Source: a virus
Direction: 5' to 3' (one strand)
Virus record (IMG/VR): IMGVR_UViG_3300035670_000189
Coordinates: 1-64,000 of that record
DNA: 64,000 bases
This document shows positions 52,261-60,567 of the stretch, one piece after another. Every line of letters begins with the position of its first letter. The stretch's first letter is position 1. The notes beneath the pieces were generated by a model. The model was not told the origin of the DNA and searched no databases. It worked only from the letters and a program-made list of their open reading frames with translations. The position numbers were made by a program, and so were the translations under genes.

Positions 52261-52472
52261 GAGGTAATTCCTTTTGCGATGCGTCGATACTGTGCGATGT
52301 TGTTCTTGAGTGAACGTGGGTCGCACGCGTTCTTGGTTACTATTTGAGGCTGATCGAACTCAGCGAACTTGAGCAGGAAGTGACTACCACTTCGCGGCTC
52401 CACATCAACGACGTGGAAGCCAGCCTTCTCGTATGCCTTGACCTGCTCACGCAGGACTCTTGGTACGTTCAT
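52257..52472 (-). CDS. HicA-like small protein
   Basis: The 71-aa protein has a beta-alpha layout: GFHVVDVEPRSGSHFLLKF, then DPRSLKNNIAQYRRIAKG. The glycine-serine-histidine turn before a beta strand is like HicA/YcfA dsRBD-fold proteins, where His is catalytic in the RNase. No HicB antitoxin is adjacent. It could be a solitary phage nuclease or an RNA-binding protein; family assignment is tentative. Confidence 0.5.
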   Translation of the reverse strand: MNVPRVLREQVKAYEKAGFHVVDVEPRSGSHFLLKFAEFDQPQIVTKNACDPRSLKNNIAQYRRIAKGITS

Positions 52473-52941
52473 CTTTCTTCTCCACTATGGGCACCATCTT
52501 GTGTGACCGGTACTCTTGGTCAACAAGTTTCAGCGCGTTCTCCATGTCTTTGATTGTTGCCACGTCCATCTGGGCGTCGTGCAACTCGACCAGCGTGTTG
52601 AGGGCTGACATCTCAGCCGCACGCAGAATGAATCGGTGGGACTCAGCCCCACGTCGTGCCGTATCTCGCAGTGCATTGAGCCCGGCCTTTACTTCGTTGC
52701 CGTACTCTGCGCCAAAGCCGAGGCGGTACAGTGCTTCAGTGACGTTGCCCATGGTGATGAGCACATCTATGTCAGCACGTGTTGCCATGCCAGTGGTCAA
52801 CGCAGTCAACGCCGCATGGTTCTTGATTTTGAGGTCAAGCAGATACGAGTTGTGCGCGGCCAGCGGTGACATGCTCTCCAGCACGTAGCCCAGCGGGTTC
52901 AGTAGAACCCCCTTGGGCCTGTACTTACTGCGCTTGCGCAT
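52447..52941 (-). CDS. Conserved phage protein of unknown function
   Basis: The 164-aa helical protein opens with basic KRSKYRPKGVLLNPLGYVLE and contains LKIKNHAALTALTTGMATR, ADIDVLITMGNVTEALYRLG and AQMDVATIKDMENALKLVD. I recall homologues in Burkholderia and related beta-proteobacterial phages, with no function. ATG 52941 has GAGG upstream and overlaps the previous gene by 17 nt. Confidence 0.65.
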   Translation of the reverse strand: MRKRSKYRPKGVLLNPLGYVLESMSPLAAHNSYLLDLKIKNHAALTALTTGMATRADIDVLITMGNVTEALYRLGFGAEYGNEVKAGLNALRDTARRGAESHRFILRAAEMSALNTLVELHDAQMDVATIKDMENALKLVDQEYRSHKMVPIVEKKDERTKSPA

Positions 52942-53116
52942 CAAGTCCTCGCTTGGCTAAGTCGATCAACCTGCACAGTTCATCGGCACGGAGCCCGACA
53001 CTCCATGAGCCCACGTCGTACGTCTTGTTGTGCAGGTGGTCGTCAATCTCACAGCCCGACAGCATCCTGTAAGTCACAAGGGTCTCAAGGCGCTCAATCA
53101 ACTCTTGATCATCCAT
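52925..53116 (-). CDS. Small acidic helical protein
   Basis: The 63-aa protein consists of DDQELIERLETLVTYRMLSG, then a His/Asp-rich middle and a C-terminal helix. ATG 53116 is 1 nt downstream of the preceding stop (TGACATG). No domain recognised. Confidence 0.55.
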   Translation of the reverse strand: MDDQELIERLETLVTYRMLSGCEIDDHLHNKTYDVGSWSVGLRADELCRLIDLAKRGLDAQAQ

Positions 53117-53117
53117 G

Positions 53118-53294
53118 TCACACCCCAAACATTCTGCGCCACACGCGCTCGTACCACGGGGTATGGATGCCAAGCAACGCACGTTGTAGCAACTCAGCGT
53201 GCACACCCATGTCCACTACGCGGCGGGGCGGCGTGTACATACAGCCGATCTTGATCTTGCCCGTGTCGTACGGGATCACAGTGTTGTGAGCCAT
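53118..53294 (-). CDS. 58-residue protein missed by length cut-offs
   Basis: An ATG at 53294 with a strong SD (AAGGAG, 7 nt away) opens a 58-aa frame: GKIKIGCMYTPPRRVVDMGV, then a helical stretch ending WYERVWRRMFGV. It fills the gap between the VRR-NUC gene (overlap 19 nt) and the next small gene (1-nt spacing). Basic, Trp-rich C-terminus; possibly membrane- or DNA-associated. Confidence 0.7.
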   Translation of the reverse strand: MAHNTVIPYDTGKIKIGCMYTPPRRVVDMGVHAELLQRALLGIHTPWYERVWRRMFGV

Positions 53295-53566
53295 GATGTC
53301 ACTCCTTCCATGTTGTCTTCGTTAACGACCCACACCGCGCCGCCCTGCGCGGCGATGGAGTCGATGTTCTTCTGTTGTAGGGCGGTGGGTTTGTTCTTAC
53401 CAGCCTTGCACTCGATGGCAAAGAACTTACCCTTGTAGCAACCCACGATGTCAGGCACACCACTGCCGCCGTACCCGCCAGTGACGGGGTAGAAAAAGTA
53501 CGCACCCAACAACTTGAGTTGTGCCACGACCTTCTTCTTGACTTTGACTTCTGGGGTGTCGGCCAT
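53276..53566 (-). CDS. VRR-NUC domain nuclease
   Basis: The 96-aa protein is a complete small VRR-NUC domain: YPVTGGYGGSGVPDIVGCYK with the catalytic GVPDI Asp, FFAIECKAG with E-x-K, and LQQKNIDSI. Stand-alone phage VRR-NUC proteins are structure-specific nucleases, possibly acting on Holliday junctions or flaps at packaging or recombination. It overlaps the previous gene's stop. Confidence 0.88.
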   Translation of the reverse strand: MADTPEVKVKKKVVAQLKLLGAYFFYPVTGGYGGSGVPDIVGCYKGKFFAIECKAGKNKPTALQQKNIDSIAAQGGAVWVVNEDNMEGVTSWLTTL

Positions 53567-54000
53567 TACGACCTCCCACCCAGTGCACGCACGAGGTTGC
53601 GGAAGCGTTCACGCACTTTGTCGAACACGGTTGGCTCGGGCTCGATCATGGTGATGGCAAACGGTGGTTTGTCCAAGAACTCGGGGTGGTGGCGCAGGGT
53701 CTCTTTGACCAATGCGCGTTGTTGCTCAGGACTCAGCGCAGATTTTTGTTTGCGTTCGGCCTCGATAATTGATGCCAGTTCCTTGGGTCTGACTTTGCGC
53801 TTCGGGGGTGCGCCTATGCCCTCGGCAGGTTTCGGCGCAGGTTTGCCGATCGAGCCAAGGCCACGCTCTTTGTTGATTTGGTAGCGCAGGTTGTAGACGA
53901 CTTGGGGTTTGACGCCCAGCTTCTCGATGATCACCTTGTTGGTGTACCCGCGATCAATCATCTCACGCACGCGTTGAGACATACTCTTTTGCTTTGCCAT
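53566..54000 (-). CDS. HTH DNA-binding protein
   Basis: The 144-aa protein has an N-terminal resolvase-type HTH (VREMIDRGYTNKVIIEKLGV then PQVVYNLRYQINK), a basic Pro/Lys-rich linker with PPKRKVRPKE, and a helical acidic C-terminus. Probably a transcription regulator or a DNA-binding partner of the VRR-NUC gene it overlaps. GGAGAGAAGAA precedes ATG 54000. Confidence 0.7.
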   Translation of the reverse strand: MAKQKSMSQRVREMIDRGYTNKVIIEKLGVKPQVVYNLRYQINKERGLGSIGKPAPKPAEGIGAPPKRKVRPKELASIIEAERKQKSALSPEQQRALVKETLRHHPEFLDKPPFAITMIEPEPTVFDKVRERFRNLVRALGGRS

Positions 54001-54043
54001 TTCTTCTCTCCATTGCCACCCCGTAGGGTGGACTTCACACACG

Positions 54044-54631
54044 TCAAGCGGACGTGGACGCAACTGATGCAGTGGTAGGGGCATACACCCAGAACACTGA
54101 CTCAGATATTCGACGACCTACACCAGCCAACTCTCCAGTAGGCGGGGTGCTATCCAGCACCATCAACACGGCAAGACGTTCCTTAACCCAGTCGGGTAGA
54201 TCGTCCACTCGATCATAGTGTCCCTCCAGTGCCGAGTCAACACTTTCGAGACCGAAACAGACCACATCAATACCCTCGGCGTAAACACGCACCCGGTATG
54301 TCTTGTCATCTGGCACTGTGCCCCCTTGCGACGTGCCCCCTTCGGGCGTGGTCGATACCATGTACAAGTACCCACCCGAGGCGATGTACAAGTCCTTGCG
54401 CTTGACGTGCTCCACTGCCTTACCACGCTCGGCCCAATCACGACCGCTCAGCAGGACACGTCGGGCTGTCCTGTCAGCAGGCTCGTTCGGGTACCACTTC
54501 TCAGGGTCAGCATGATGTGCCATTGCAAGGTAGGCGTCAGCGTGGTGATCTGTTATGGGTACGCCCTTGTCGATCATCATCTGTACCATGCGTAGCTCGG
54601 TCAGTCCGACCTGAAACTTGCGCCCACTCAT
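54044..54631 (-). CDS. Unknown phage protein
   Basis: The 195-aa protein opens with a helical front (VGLTELRMVQMMIDKG), a KWYPNEPADRTARR segment, a central beta region (YLYMVSTTPEGGTSQ), and a Ser/Thr/Ala-rich end. It overlaps the upstream gene's stop (ATGA). No recognised domain. Confidence 0.6.
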   Translation of the reverse strand: MSGRKFQVGLTELRMVQMMIDKGVPITDHHADAYLAMAHHADPEKWYPNEPADRTARRVLLSGRDWAERGKAVEHVKRKDLYIASGGYLYMVSTTPEGGTSQGGTVPDDKTYRVRVYAEGIDVVCFGLESVDSALEGHYDRVDDLPDWVKERLAVLMVLDSTPPTGELAGVGRRISESVFWVYAPTTASVASTSA

Positions 54632-55596
54632 TGCAACACCCAGTAGGATGTTGGCGACACGCGCATGCCCAGACCTTCGACGAACGCCTCGCCCTCCAGC
54701 ATAGACAGCGCGGCGATCTTGTGCCCAATGTCCTCGGGCAACTCCTCGGGGGTGTATGCCTTGATCTCGCCCAAGTTGCGGACAGTCGCACGCTTCATGT
54801 CCAGTACCTCAGCCACGTCAAACATCTGACCACCTGCGAAGTCGCGCACCAGCACGTACCACCCGTGGTGGGCTTGGTTCTGCCGCTCCACTGACTCCTT
54901 GTACTTGGCAATCAGGTCACGTGCAACGTCACCCAGCACAGGGTTGTTGAACTGATACCCCGAGTTGATGATCGCTTCCAACTCCATCTCGAACGACAGG
55001 TTGTTGACGAAACTCTCCTTGGCACTCCGATGCTCAGACGATGCTGTCCACATAGCGGATGACAACTTATGCTGAAAGTCAGACAGAGACATCATGGCCA
55101 CCTCGGGTGTACCGTAGCGGCGCAGATACTTCTTGGCGTTCTTGACTGCCTTGGTCACGTCCACACTCATCGCCATGTAGTACTGATCATGATCTTCACC
55201 GAACTTCTCGTTCTTGATACCACGTGCATACACCGCGAACTTGTCATCACCCGTGCCCGACACAGCAAAATCGGCGTAGCCCACCAGACCCAGCGCGTAC
55301 TCGTCGCCGGGGTAGTACGCCCACAGGGTTTGCAGAACCACGTTGCTACCCTTCCACACGGTCTTGGCACCACTGCGGCTGTACCCGAACTTGATACCGC
55401 GCAACTCTTTGCGCAGTGCTTCACAGAACGTCGCTGTCTGCACGTCCACACCATGCACCCCATCTACGTTTCGGGTCACCATGGCGTAGTACCGCTCGTC
55501 CGACTCGTTGGTTGTGCGCACCTCGGACTTGGCTTTGTCGATGTACTTCTGGGTCTCCGACTCCAGTCGGGACACTTTCAAATGGTTGAAACTCAT
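54628..55596 (-). CDS. Unknown phage protein (322 aa)
   Basis: ATG 55596 is used (AAGG, 7 nt upstream; 1 nt after the previous stop). The protein is alpha/beta with conserved-looking LWAYYPGDEYALGLVGYADF and DKFAVYARGIKNEKF, a helical middle, and WYVLVRDFAGGQMF near the end. Size and soluble character suggest an intracellular role. It is paired with the next upstream gene (55598-56545). Confidence 0.6.
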   Translation of the reverse strand: MSFNHLKVSRLESETQKYIDKAKSEVRTTNESDERYYAMVTRNVDGVHGVDVQTATFCEALRKELRGIKFGYSRSGAKTVWKGSNVVLQTLWAYYPGDEYALGLVGYADFAVSGTGDDKFAVYARGIKNEKFGEDHDQYYMAMSVDVTKAVKNAKKYLRRYGTPEVAMMSLSDFQHKLSSAMWTASSEHRSAKESFVNNLSFEMELEAIINSGYQFNNPVLGDVARDLIAKYKESVERQNQAHHGWYVLVRDFAGGQMFDVAEVLDMKRATVRNLGEIKAYTPEELPEDIGHKIAALSMLEGEAFVEGLGMRVSPTSYWVLQ

Positions 55597-55597
55597 G

Positions 55598-56545
55598 TCA
55601 CACCTTCTCAATCTTGTAGAAGCCAAGGGCTTGGTTCATCACGCGGTTGTATGCCGCCTTGATACTGCGGATGTCATCTTGCGATTCAATCGCACGCTTG
55701 CCACCGATGTCGGCGATCACCATTGCGGCCACGGCTACACGCAGTGGATGTTCTTCCTGTGTGACGATCTCACGCACCAGTTCAGTCGGCATGTGCTTGA
55801 CACTGCGAACCCACGGGTTATCAATACGCCCCCCTGCGGGTAACTGCGCGATGCGCCATTCCCTGATCAGCGTTGCATACTCTTGCTGACCACCCCATGT
55901 GGTGTCAATCATTGGTGCGATCGCCGCACAGTACGTGTAGAAGCTGTCCACACGTTCACGCCATTGCTTCTTGAGTTCTTTGTCCACGCGCTTCACCTCT
56001 ACTTCAAGTTCTTCCCCTACACGGGTAAACGTACCGTCACCGTTCACACGGAACATGAGGTACACGTTGTCGTCTGTAAACTTCTTCGTGCCGTGATCAA
56101 ACCGCACGTCACACTTGGGCAAGCGGAACTCCGCATACCCTGTCGGTGTCTTGGCACGCACCCAGTGCTGGCCCTGCTGGTTGTAGTGAAACCGCATGTC
56201 CATTGGCAGGTGCCAGTGCAAGAAGTTATAGCGAGTCACACTGACGTTGCGTCTGGTGTGGTTGCGTATACGGATGAAATCGCCGTCCTCGCGCCGCATC
56301 CACGTGATCGCCGCCATGGTGTTCTCCCACGCATGTTGCTCGGGATGGATCGAGCCCCAGATGGTGTTGCCATAGTTGCCGTCGAGCAGTGCGTAGGTGT
56401 TCTCGTCGATCTTCTTGATGCGCTCCCACTTGCGGCCACGGTCACCGATAGGACGCACGTCGTGCTCCTTCGTGTGATGCTTGCTGATCATGGGCTTGGT
56501 GCGTTCGTACCACGACACCACTTGTTCAAACTTGTCGAATCTCAT
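55598..56545 (-). CDS. Unknown phage protein (315 aa)
   Basis: The Trp/His/Arg-rich protein has NTYALLDGNYGNTIWGS, FLHWHLPMDMRFHYNQQG and a helical C-terminus with VAVAAMVIADIGGKRAIESQ. It forms a unit with the following gene (TGACATG junction). I recognise no family and cannot assign a function. Confidence 0.6.
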   Translation of the reverse strand: MRFDKFEQVVSWYERTKPMISKHHTKEHDVRPIGDRGRKWERIKKIDENTYALLDGNYGNTIWGSIHPEQHAWENTMAAITWMRREDGDFIRIRNHTRRNVSVTRYNFLHWHLPMDMRFHYNQQGQHWVRAKTPTGYAEFRLPKCDVRFDHGTKKFTDDNVYLMFRVNGDGTFTRVGEELEVEVKRVDKELKKQWRERVDSFYTYCAAIAPMIDTTWGGQQEYATLIREWRIAQLPAGGRIDNPWVRSVKHMPTELVREIVTQEEHPLRVAVAAMVIADIGGKRAIESQDDIRSIKAAYNRVMNQALGFYKIEKV

Positions 56546-56769
56546 TTCTCGTCCCTCGCTTTGATCATGGCATCGGCCACAGCATAGGAGGCGAATGCGT
56601 AGGTTGAGTCACTGCTTGCGCCAAAGGTCGTGCCGTTCGGGGCCGAGCGAATGAGTGATTGCATCGCCTTGGCCGCAAAGTAGTCGCGCAGGGTCATGCC
56701 TTGCAGATTGCGAATCAATGCTCCTTCGTCAACGGGAAACGCTGGCCCGCCTGTGTTTGTATTGTTCAT
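56542..56769 (-). CDS. Small conserved phage protein (GGPAFP type)
   Basis: The 75-aa protein has TGGPAFPVDEG and GMTLRDYFAAKAMQSL followed by AYAVADAMI-like helix residues, a family frequent in phages and prophages of Proteobacteria (from memory) with unknown role. It overlaps the next gene's start. Confidence 0.7.
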   Translation of the reverse strand: MNNTNTGGPAFPVDEGALIRNLQGMTLRDYFAAKAMQSLIRSAPNGTTFGASSDSTYAFASYAVADAMIKARDEK

Positions 56770-56782
56770 GTTGGTTACTCCG

Positions 56783-57052
56783 TTACTTAGTTACTTCGCG
56801 CATCGAAAAATGTTTGACTTGATCGGCACGGATGCACAACGTGTCGCTGTCATTCCACAGGGTCAGATACCCGGTGTTCTTCATTTCCTTCACAAGGTGT
56901 GGCACCACACTGGGTGACGCCTTCACCATGAACTCATGCTTGGTGCCATCCATGAACACAATCTCAGCGATTGAGTAGGCATCACGGTATTCCGGTTCGG
57001 CTTCTTGATCCCAGTGTGGGACACGTCGTGGTTGCTGTGTATAGATAGCCAT
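56783..57052 (-). CDS. Small unknown protein
   Basis: The 89-aa protein has beta segments SIAEIVFMDGTKHEFMVKAS and TLCIRADQVKHFSM. GGAGG lies 6 nt before ATG 57052, which is 1 nt after the upstream stop. No domain recognised. Confidence 0.6.
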   Translation of the reverse strand: MAIYTQQPRRVPHWDQEAEPEYRDAYSIAEIVFMDGTKHEFMVKASPSVVPHLVKEMKNTGYLTLWNDSDTLCIRADQVKHFSMREVTK

Positions 57053-57053
57053 G

Positions 57054-57278
57054 TCAGTCCTCCATGCCGAACTTGAGTTCAGCCTCTTTCTTGTCCTTGA
57101 GAATGGCACGCAACTCATCACGCATGTGATCGTCCTCGATCAACTTCTTCGTGAAGATAGACGCACCCATGAGTAACTTCTCACGGTGCTTGGCAATGCC
57201 GTAGTAGTGGCCAGCCGCCGCACTCGCACCCGCCGCCCAGATGAGCAGGATGGCTTCCAGTGTTGTGATCTCAATCAT
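57054..57278 (-). CDS. Small single-TM protein
   Basis: The 74-aa protein has an N-terminal membrane helix (about 5-27, LEAILLIWAAGASAAAGHYY) and a charged helical tail. It starts with the AGGAGCAACGAA-ATG leader shared with several neighbours. Role unknown. Confidence 0.6.
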   Translation of the reverse strand: MIEITTLEAILLIWAAGASAAAGHYYGIAKHREKLLMGASIFTKKLIEDDHMRDELRAILKDKKEAELKFGMED

Positions 57279-57538
57279 TTCGTTGCTCCTTCGCATTGTT
57301 TACGTAGCGCACTCAGCGTCTCCTCACAGGTACGCCCGTTTGCAATCTCGATGAACTCATCAGGCTCACCATCCACTGTGTTGCCCGTGTCGGCGTAGAC
57401 AACAATCGTGTCACCGATGTCTTCCATACTTACCTTCACGTTGTGTTCGACGAACCACTGCTCATCTTCTGGCAGTACGTTGCGCACGTCGATCACTTCG
57501 GTGCGCCCATCAGGGCGCTTGTAAAGCGTCACATTCAT
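57275..57538 (-). CDS. Small acidic protein, unknown
   Basis: The 87-aa protein has beta strands (MNVTLYKRPDGRTEVIDV; DTIVVYADTG) and a helical end, with acidic character. AGGAGCAACGAA precedes ATG 57538; both ends overlap neighbours. DNA-mimic or inhibitor function is conceivable but unsupported. Confidence 0.6.
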   Translation of the reverse strand: MNVTLYKRPDGRTEVIDVRNVLPEDEQWFVEHNVKVSMEDIGDTIVVYADTGNTVDGEPDEFIEIANGRTCEETLSALRKQCEGATK

Positions 57539-58011
57539 TTCGTTGCTCCTTGCTTGGGCCAGCCGAGCTTGCTCAGGTCAGCCATCACGTTTGCCAGTGC
57601 TGGCAGGTTCTTGGTCGGTTCCATCTCAGTGGGGTAGTACTTCTTGAACTCAGGGAACGTGGTCATAGCTTGCTTGAGCGTGTTGATGCCACTGAACGCA
57701 TGCGTCAGCTTGCGGTGCATGTCGCTACGTTCTTGCTCCTCTTGCTTGTACGGCGCAGTGATTTCTTTGATGACGTCGTTGCTCACGTCACCCACGATGA
57801 CATCGTGCCAGTTGAAGTACTGGTTGGTGTAGGCCACACTCGTGCGGCGCAGTGCATCGGGCTTAGTCTTGTACAGCTTGCGCACCTCGGGCGACATGGC
57901 TTTGACGATCTTGGCGATGATGTCCTCGGCGCGTTTCACCTTGTCGATAGGTGGGGTGTCCTGCATGATGGCGCGGACGATAGCTTCTTTGTGCAGTTTG
58001 GTCAGTTTCAT
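57535..58011 (-). CDS. Nmad5-like phage protein (tentative)
   Basis: The 158-aa protein starts MKLTKLHKEAIVRAIMQDTP, the kind of opening found in the Nmad5 (nucleotide modification-associated) family, followed by a charged helical region and YTNQYFNWHDVIVGDVSN. Nmad5 proteins occur near DNA-modification enzymes; none is evident here, so the assignment is weak. GGAGAAACGAA precedes ATG 58011. Confidence 0.45.
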   Translation of the reverse strand: MKLTKLHKEAIVRAIMQDTPPIDKVKRAEDIIAKIVKAMSPEVRKLYKTKPDALRRTSVAYTNQYFNWHDVIVGDVSNDVIKEITAPYKQEEQERSDMHRKLTHAFSGINTLKQAMTTFPEFKKYYPTEMEPTKNLPALANVMADLSKLGWPKQGATK

Positions 58012-58024
58012 TTCGTTTCTCCAG

Positions 58025-59254
58025 TTAGTCTTCAATGTGAATAGTCTTGCCGATGTCAGCCACGGCATGCTTGTTACCTTGGATGCACCACAGCACGGGT
58101 ACAGTCCATGTGCCCCAGCTACCGCCGAGGTATCCGTCAGTCAGCACCACCACCGCTTGCGGCTTAATGGCTTGCTCTGTCATGTACTCAGGCACACACT
58201 CGACCATGGTGCCGCCACCACCAGCAGGCTTGGTACTGCTCGTGATGTTCTCGACCTCGGTGCCCACGTACTTCTCATCGGCGCACACCGCCGTGTCCCA
58301 GTACAGCAGACGCACGCAGTCTGGCTTGACCTGATCACAGATGCCCTTGACCTCGCCGAGGAACTGCGCCAACTCACGGCCACCGATGGAGCCCGATGTG
58401 TCGATTGCGATGACAAGTTCGCCCACCTGTTCACTTACCCCGGAGGGTAAGTAGTAACCGCTACTGACAAATCGCCTGTTCGGGCGCTTCCACGTTGAGT
58501 AGTCATTGCCTGCACACGTTGTGCTGATGAACTCACGCAGTGCTTCGCGCCAGTCGATCTTGGTCTGCAACAAGTCATCGAACATGCGGTCACCGCCTGT
58601 GCCCAACTTGCCAGCCATGAGCGCACCCTGACGGATGGCCTCATCGAGGTCACGTTCAAGCGACTTGCGTTCTTCGACAGTCATGTCCTGCGCACCTTCC
58701 CAGTCGTGGGTATCGAGCCCAGAGCCGGGCGAGGAGATGCCAGTTCCCGAGCCGCCGCCCGAGCCATCGCCACCACCGCCGCCTTGTGGGGGGTTCTCCT
58801 TCTTCAGGATGTTGTACACCTGCGCGGAGTCCATGCCACGGAAGCGCACGTCGAGTGCACCCACGGCCTTGCCCCCCTTGGATGGCATGACTGCGAACCC
58901 GTCCTTGTTGTCGTCGGTGATCTTGATGTTGATCACGTAGTCACACGCCACGTTGGCCAGAGGTGCGCACTCATCGTAGAGGTGACGCCACGTGGTCAGG
59001 TGTTTGTACAACTTGTGATAGCACTCGTGCAGGACAAGGAAGCGCAACTCAGCGTCGTTGAGTCCTTCAACAAAGGCGCGTCCATACATCTCATCACGTC
59101 CGTTCGTACACGCTGTAGGAATGGCATCGTTGATCTCACGCTTGCCCACCATGAGCACCCCTGCGAGGGCGACATACTTGGGGCTTGCCATGATGTCCAC
59201 GACTGCCTTGGTCAGCCGCTGTTCAGCGGTCAGTTGTTTACCGATCATCAGCAT
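58025..59254 (-). CDS. VWA domain protein with N-terminal HExxH metallopeptidase-like domain
   Basis: The 409-aa protein has an N-terminal DUF2201-like metallopeptidase region with H76-E-x-x-H80 (VLHECYHKLYKH), a Gly/Ser-rich linker (157-172), and a C-terminal von Willebrand A domain with a complete MIDAS: D285-T-S287-G-S289, T349 and D373 in LTDGY. Such proteins pair with MoxR AAA+ ATPases, which remodel VWA-bound targets. It follows the AAA+ and microprotein genes. ATG 59254 has GGAG 6 nt upstream. Confidence 0.85.
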   Translation of the reverse strand: MLMIGKQLTAEQRLTKAVVDIMASPKYVALAGVLMVGKREINDAIPTACTNGRDEMYGRAFVEGLNDAELRFLVLHECYHKLYKHLTTWRHLYDECAPLANVACDYVINIKITDDNKDGFAVMPSKGGKAVGALDVRFRGMDSAQVYNILKKENPPQGGGGGDGSGGGSGTGISSPGSGLDTHDWEGAQDMTVEERKSLERDLDEAIRQGALMAGKLGTGGDRMFDDLLQTKIDWREALREFISTTCAGNDYSTWKRPNRRFVSSGYYLPSGVSEQVGELVIAIDTSGSIGGRELAQFLGEVKGICDQVKPDCVRLLYWDTAVCADEKYVGTEVENITSSTKPAGGGGTMVECVPEYMTEQAIKPQAVVVLTDGYLGGSWGTWTVPVLWCIQGNKHAVADIGKTIHIED

Positions 59255-59255
59255 T

Positions 59256-59369
59256 TCACACTCCAATCCATCTCACGGCAAAAAAGCCGATACTGGTACA
59301 CACCATCGCGATGGCGACCTCGCGCAACACCATACGGCGTACTTGCTTCTTCTGTTCATTGGTCAACAT
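59256..59369 (-). CDS. 37-residue membrane microprotein between AAA+ and VWA genes
   Basis: An ATG at 59369 with SD GAGGACAACC opens a 37-aa frame: a basic helix (NEQKKQVRRMVLREV) then a membrane segment (AIAMVCTSIGFFAV) and RWIGV. The stop lies 1 nt before the VWA start (TGAAATG). It could anchor the AAA+/VWA complex at the membrane. It is too short for standard gene calling; its placement and SD support it. Confidence 0.6.
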   Translation of the reverse strand: MLTNEQKKQVRRMVLREVAIAMVCTSIGFFAVRWIGV

Positions 59370-59377
59370 GGTTGTCC

Positions 59378-60472
59378 TCACTTCTTATCAGCCGCGAACA
59401 TGTAGTTGTTGGCCATGGCCCACTGTGTGAACTTCTTGTTGGTCATCACGAGGGCTTGCTTGTTGTACTTCGGGTTGCGCACGCCATTGGCGAACAGACC
59501 CTGCGCTTCTTTGTCAAGACGCGCCATGTAGTCCATCCACGCATCCATCCAGTCACGGTCGATCGTGGACAGCGTGCGGTACACCACCATGCACACAGCC
59601 GCATCGCTCTCGGGCACCTTGGCTTGCATCGGGTCTTTCTTGATCGAGTCAAGGCTCGGCAGTTGGTCGCTCAGCTTGACGAACGCCATCAAGTCCATGG
59701 CCGCACGCTCACCGATCGTGCCCATCAGCATCGCAGTCAGGCTCTGGTCGTCCATGCCATCACGGACTTTCAGCCAGTCGCTTGCCGCTTCGAGTGAACG
59801 CGGTGTCACGAACGCAGTACGTGGTGCCTTCGGGTGGAAGATGTACGGGTTCTGGTCGGGGTCTTTCACGTCCTCGAACGAGTGGAACAGTTGCGGGTTG
59901 TCTTTGCACCAGCCCAGCAGGGTGTGATCGACGCCGTTGTTGATGCCCCATTCAATCCATTCCATGTTGGTCGGCTTGCGTGACGTGACCACGGTGATGC
60001 GGTTGCGTGCATGTGGTGGCAGGATGTCACCCACGCCCTCGGCACCGAGGTTGGTCGTGGCAAACACTAACGAGTCAGGGTGCAACTCGTAACTACCCAT
60101 CTTGCGCTCAAGCAACAGACGGAGCATGGCGTTCTTGACTGCGGGGTTGGCCTTGCCGTACTCGTCAACCATCAGGATGATCGGCTTGTTCAGGTGCAGA
60201 CCCAACTCCTCGTTGGTGACGTAGCGCACGAACCCCTCGTCGTCGATCGCTTGCAACTGCGGGATGGTGATGTCACCGAGGTCTTTGGTCGTGCAGTCGA
60301 AGTAACACGCCGTGTGCGTTGGCAGGGTGGACTTGAGTGCCTTGAGCAGGGAGGACTTGCCTGTACCCATGTGACCTTGCACGAGCATGGTGCGCTTCTT
60401 GCCCCCGAGTCGGATGGCAGTCTCGATCTGGTCGAGGCCCAGTGCGTACATGGCGATTGCTTGATTAGACAT
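59378..60472 (-). CDS. MoxR-type AAA+ ATPase
   Basis: The 364-aa protein has Walker A GHMGTGKSS (33-41), Walker B ILMVDE (99-104), sensor 1 VFATTN (136-141) and PPHARNRI, then a C-terminal helical lid. MoxR/CbbQ-type ATPases act with VWA proteins to remodel or activate target complexes using ATP. AAGGAAACATC precedes the ATG. Upstream lies a 17-bp palindrome and the DUF3150-like gene; downstream the microprotein and VWA gene. Residues for ATP binding and hydrolysis are intact. Confidence 0.88.
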   Translation of the reverse strand: MSNQAIAMYALGLDQIETAIRLGGKKRTMLVQGHMGTGKSSLLKALKSTLPTHTACYFDCTTKDLGDITIPQLQAIDDEGFVRYVTNEELGLHLNKPIILMVDEYGKANPAVKNAMLRLLLERKMGSYELHPDSLVFATTNLGAEGVGDILPPHARNRITVVTSRKPTNMEWIEWGINNGVDHTLLGWCKDNPQLFHSFEDVKDPDQNPYIFHPKAPRTAFVTPRSLEAASDWLKVRDGMDDQSLTAMLMGTIGERAAMDLMAFVKLSDQLPSLDSIKKDPMQAKVPESDAAVCMVVYRTLSTIDRDWMDAWMDYMARLDKEAQGLFANGVRNPKYNKQALVMTNKKFTQWAMANNYMFAADKK

Positions 60473-60549
60473 GATGTTTCCTTAGTTTCAGTTGAGTTTG
60501 ATTACGGGTGACTTACGTCTTTACCCGCTTGATTGGTTTGTAGTAACTT

Positions 60550-60566
60550 GTTAGTCGGCGACTAAC
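60550..60566. promoter_or_regulatory. 17-bp palindrome, copy 1 (perfect)
   Basis: GTTAGTCGGCGACTAAC is a perfect 8+1+8 palindrome in the ~95-nt leader between the DUF3150-like and AAA+ genes. Copies 2 and 3 lie at 61511 and 63439. Confidence 0.8.
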
Positions 60567-60567
60567 A

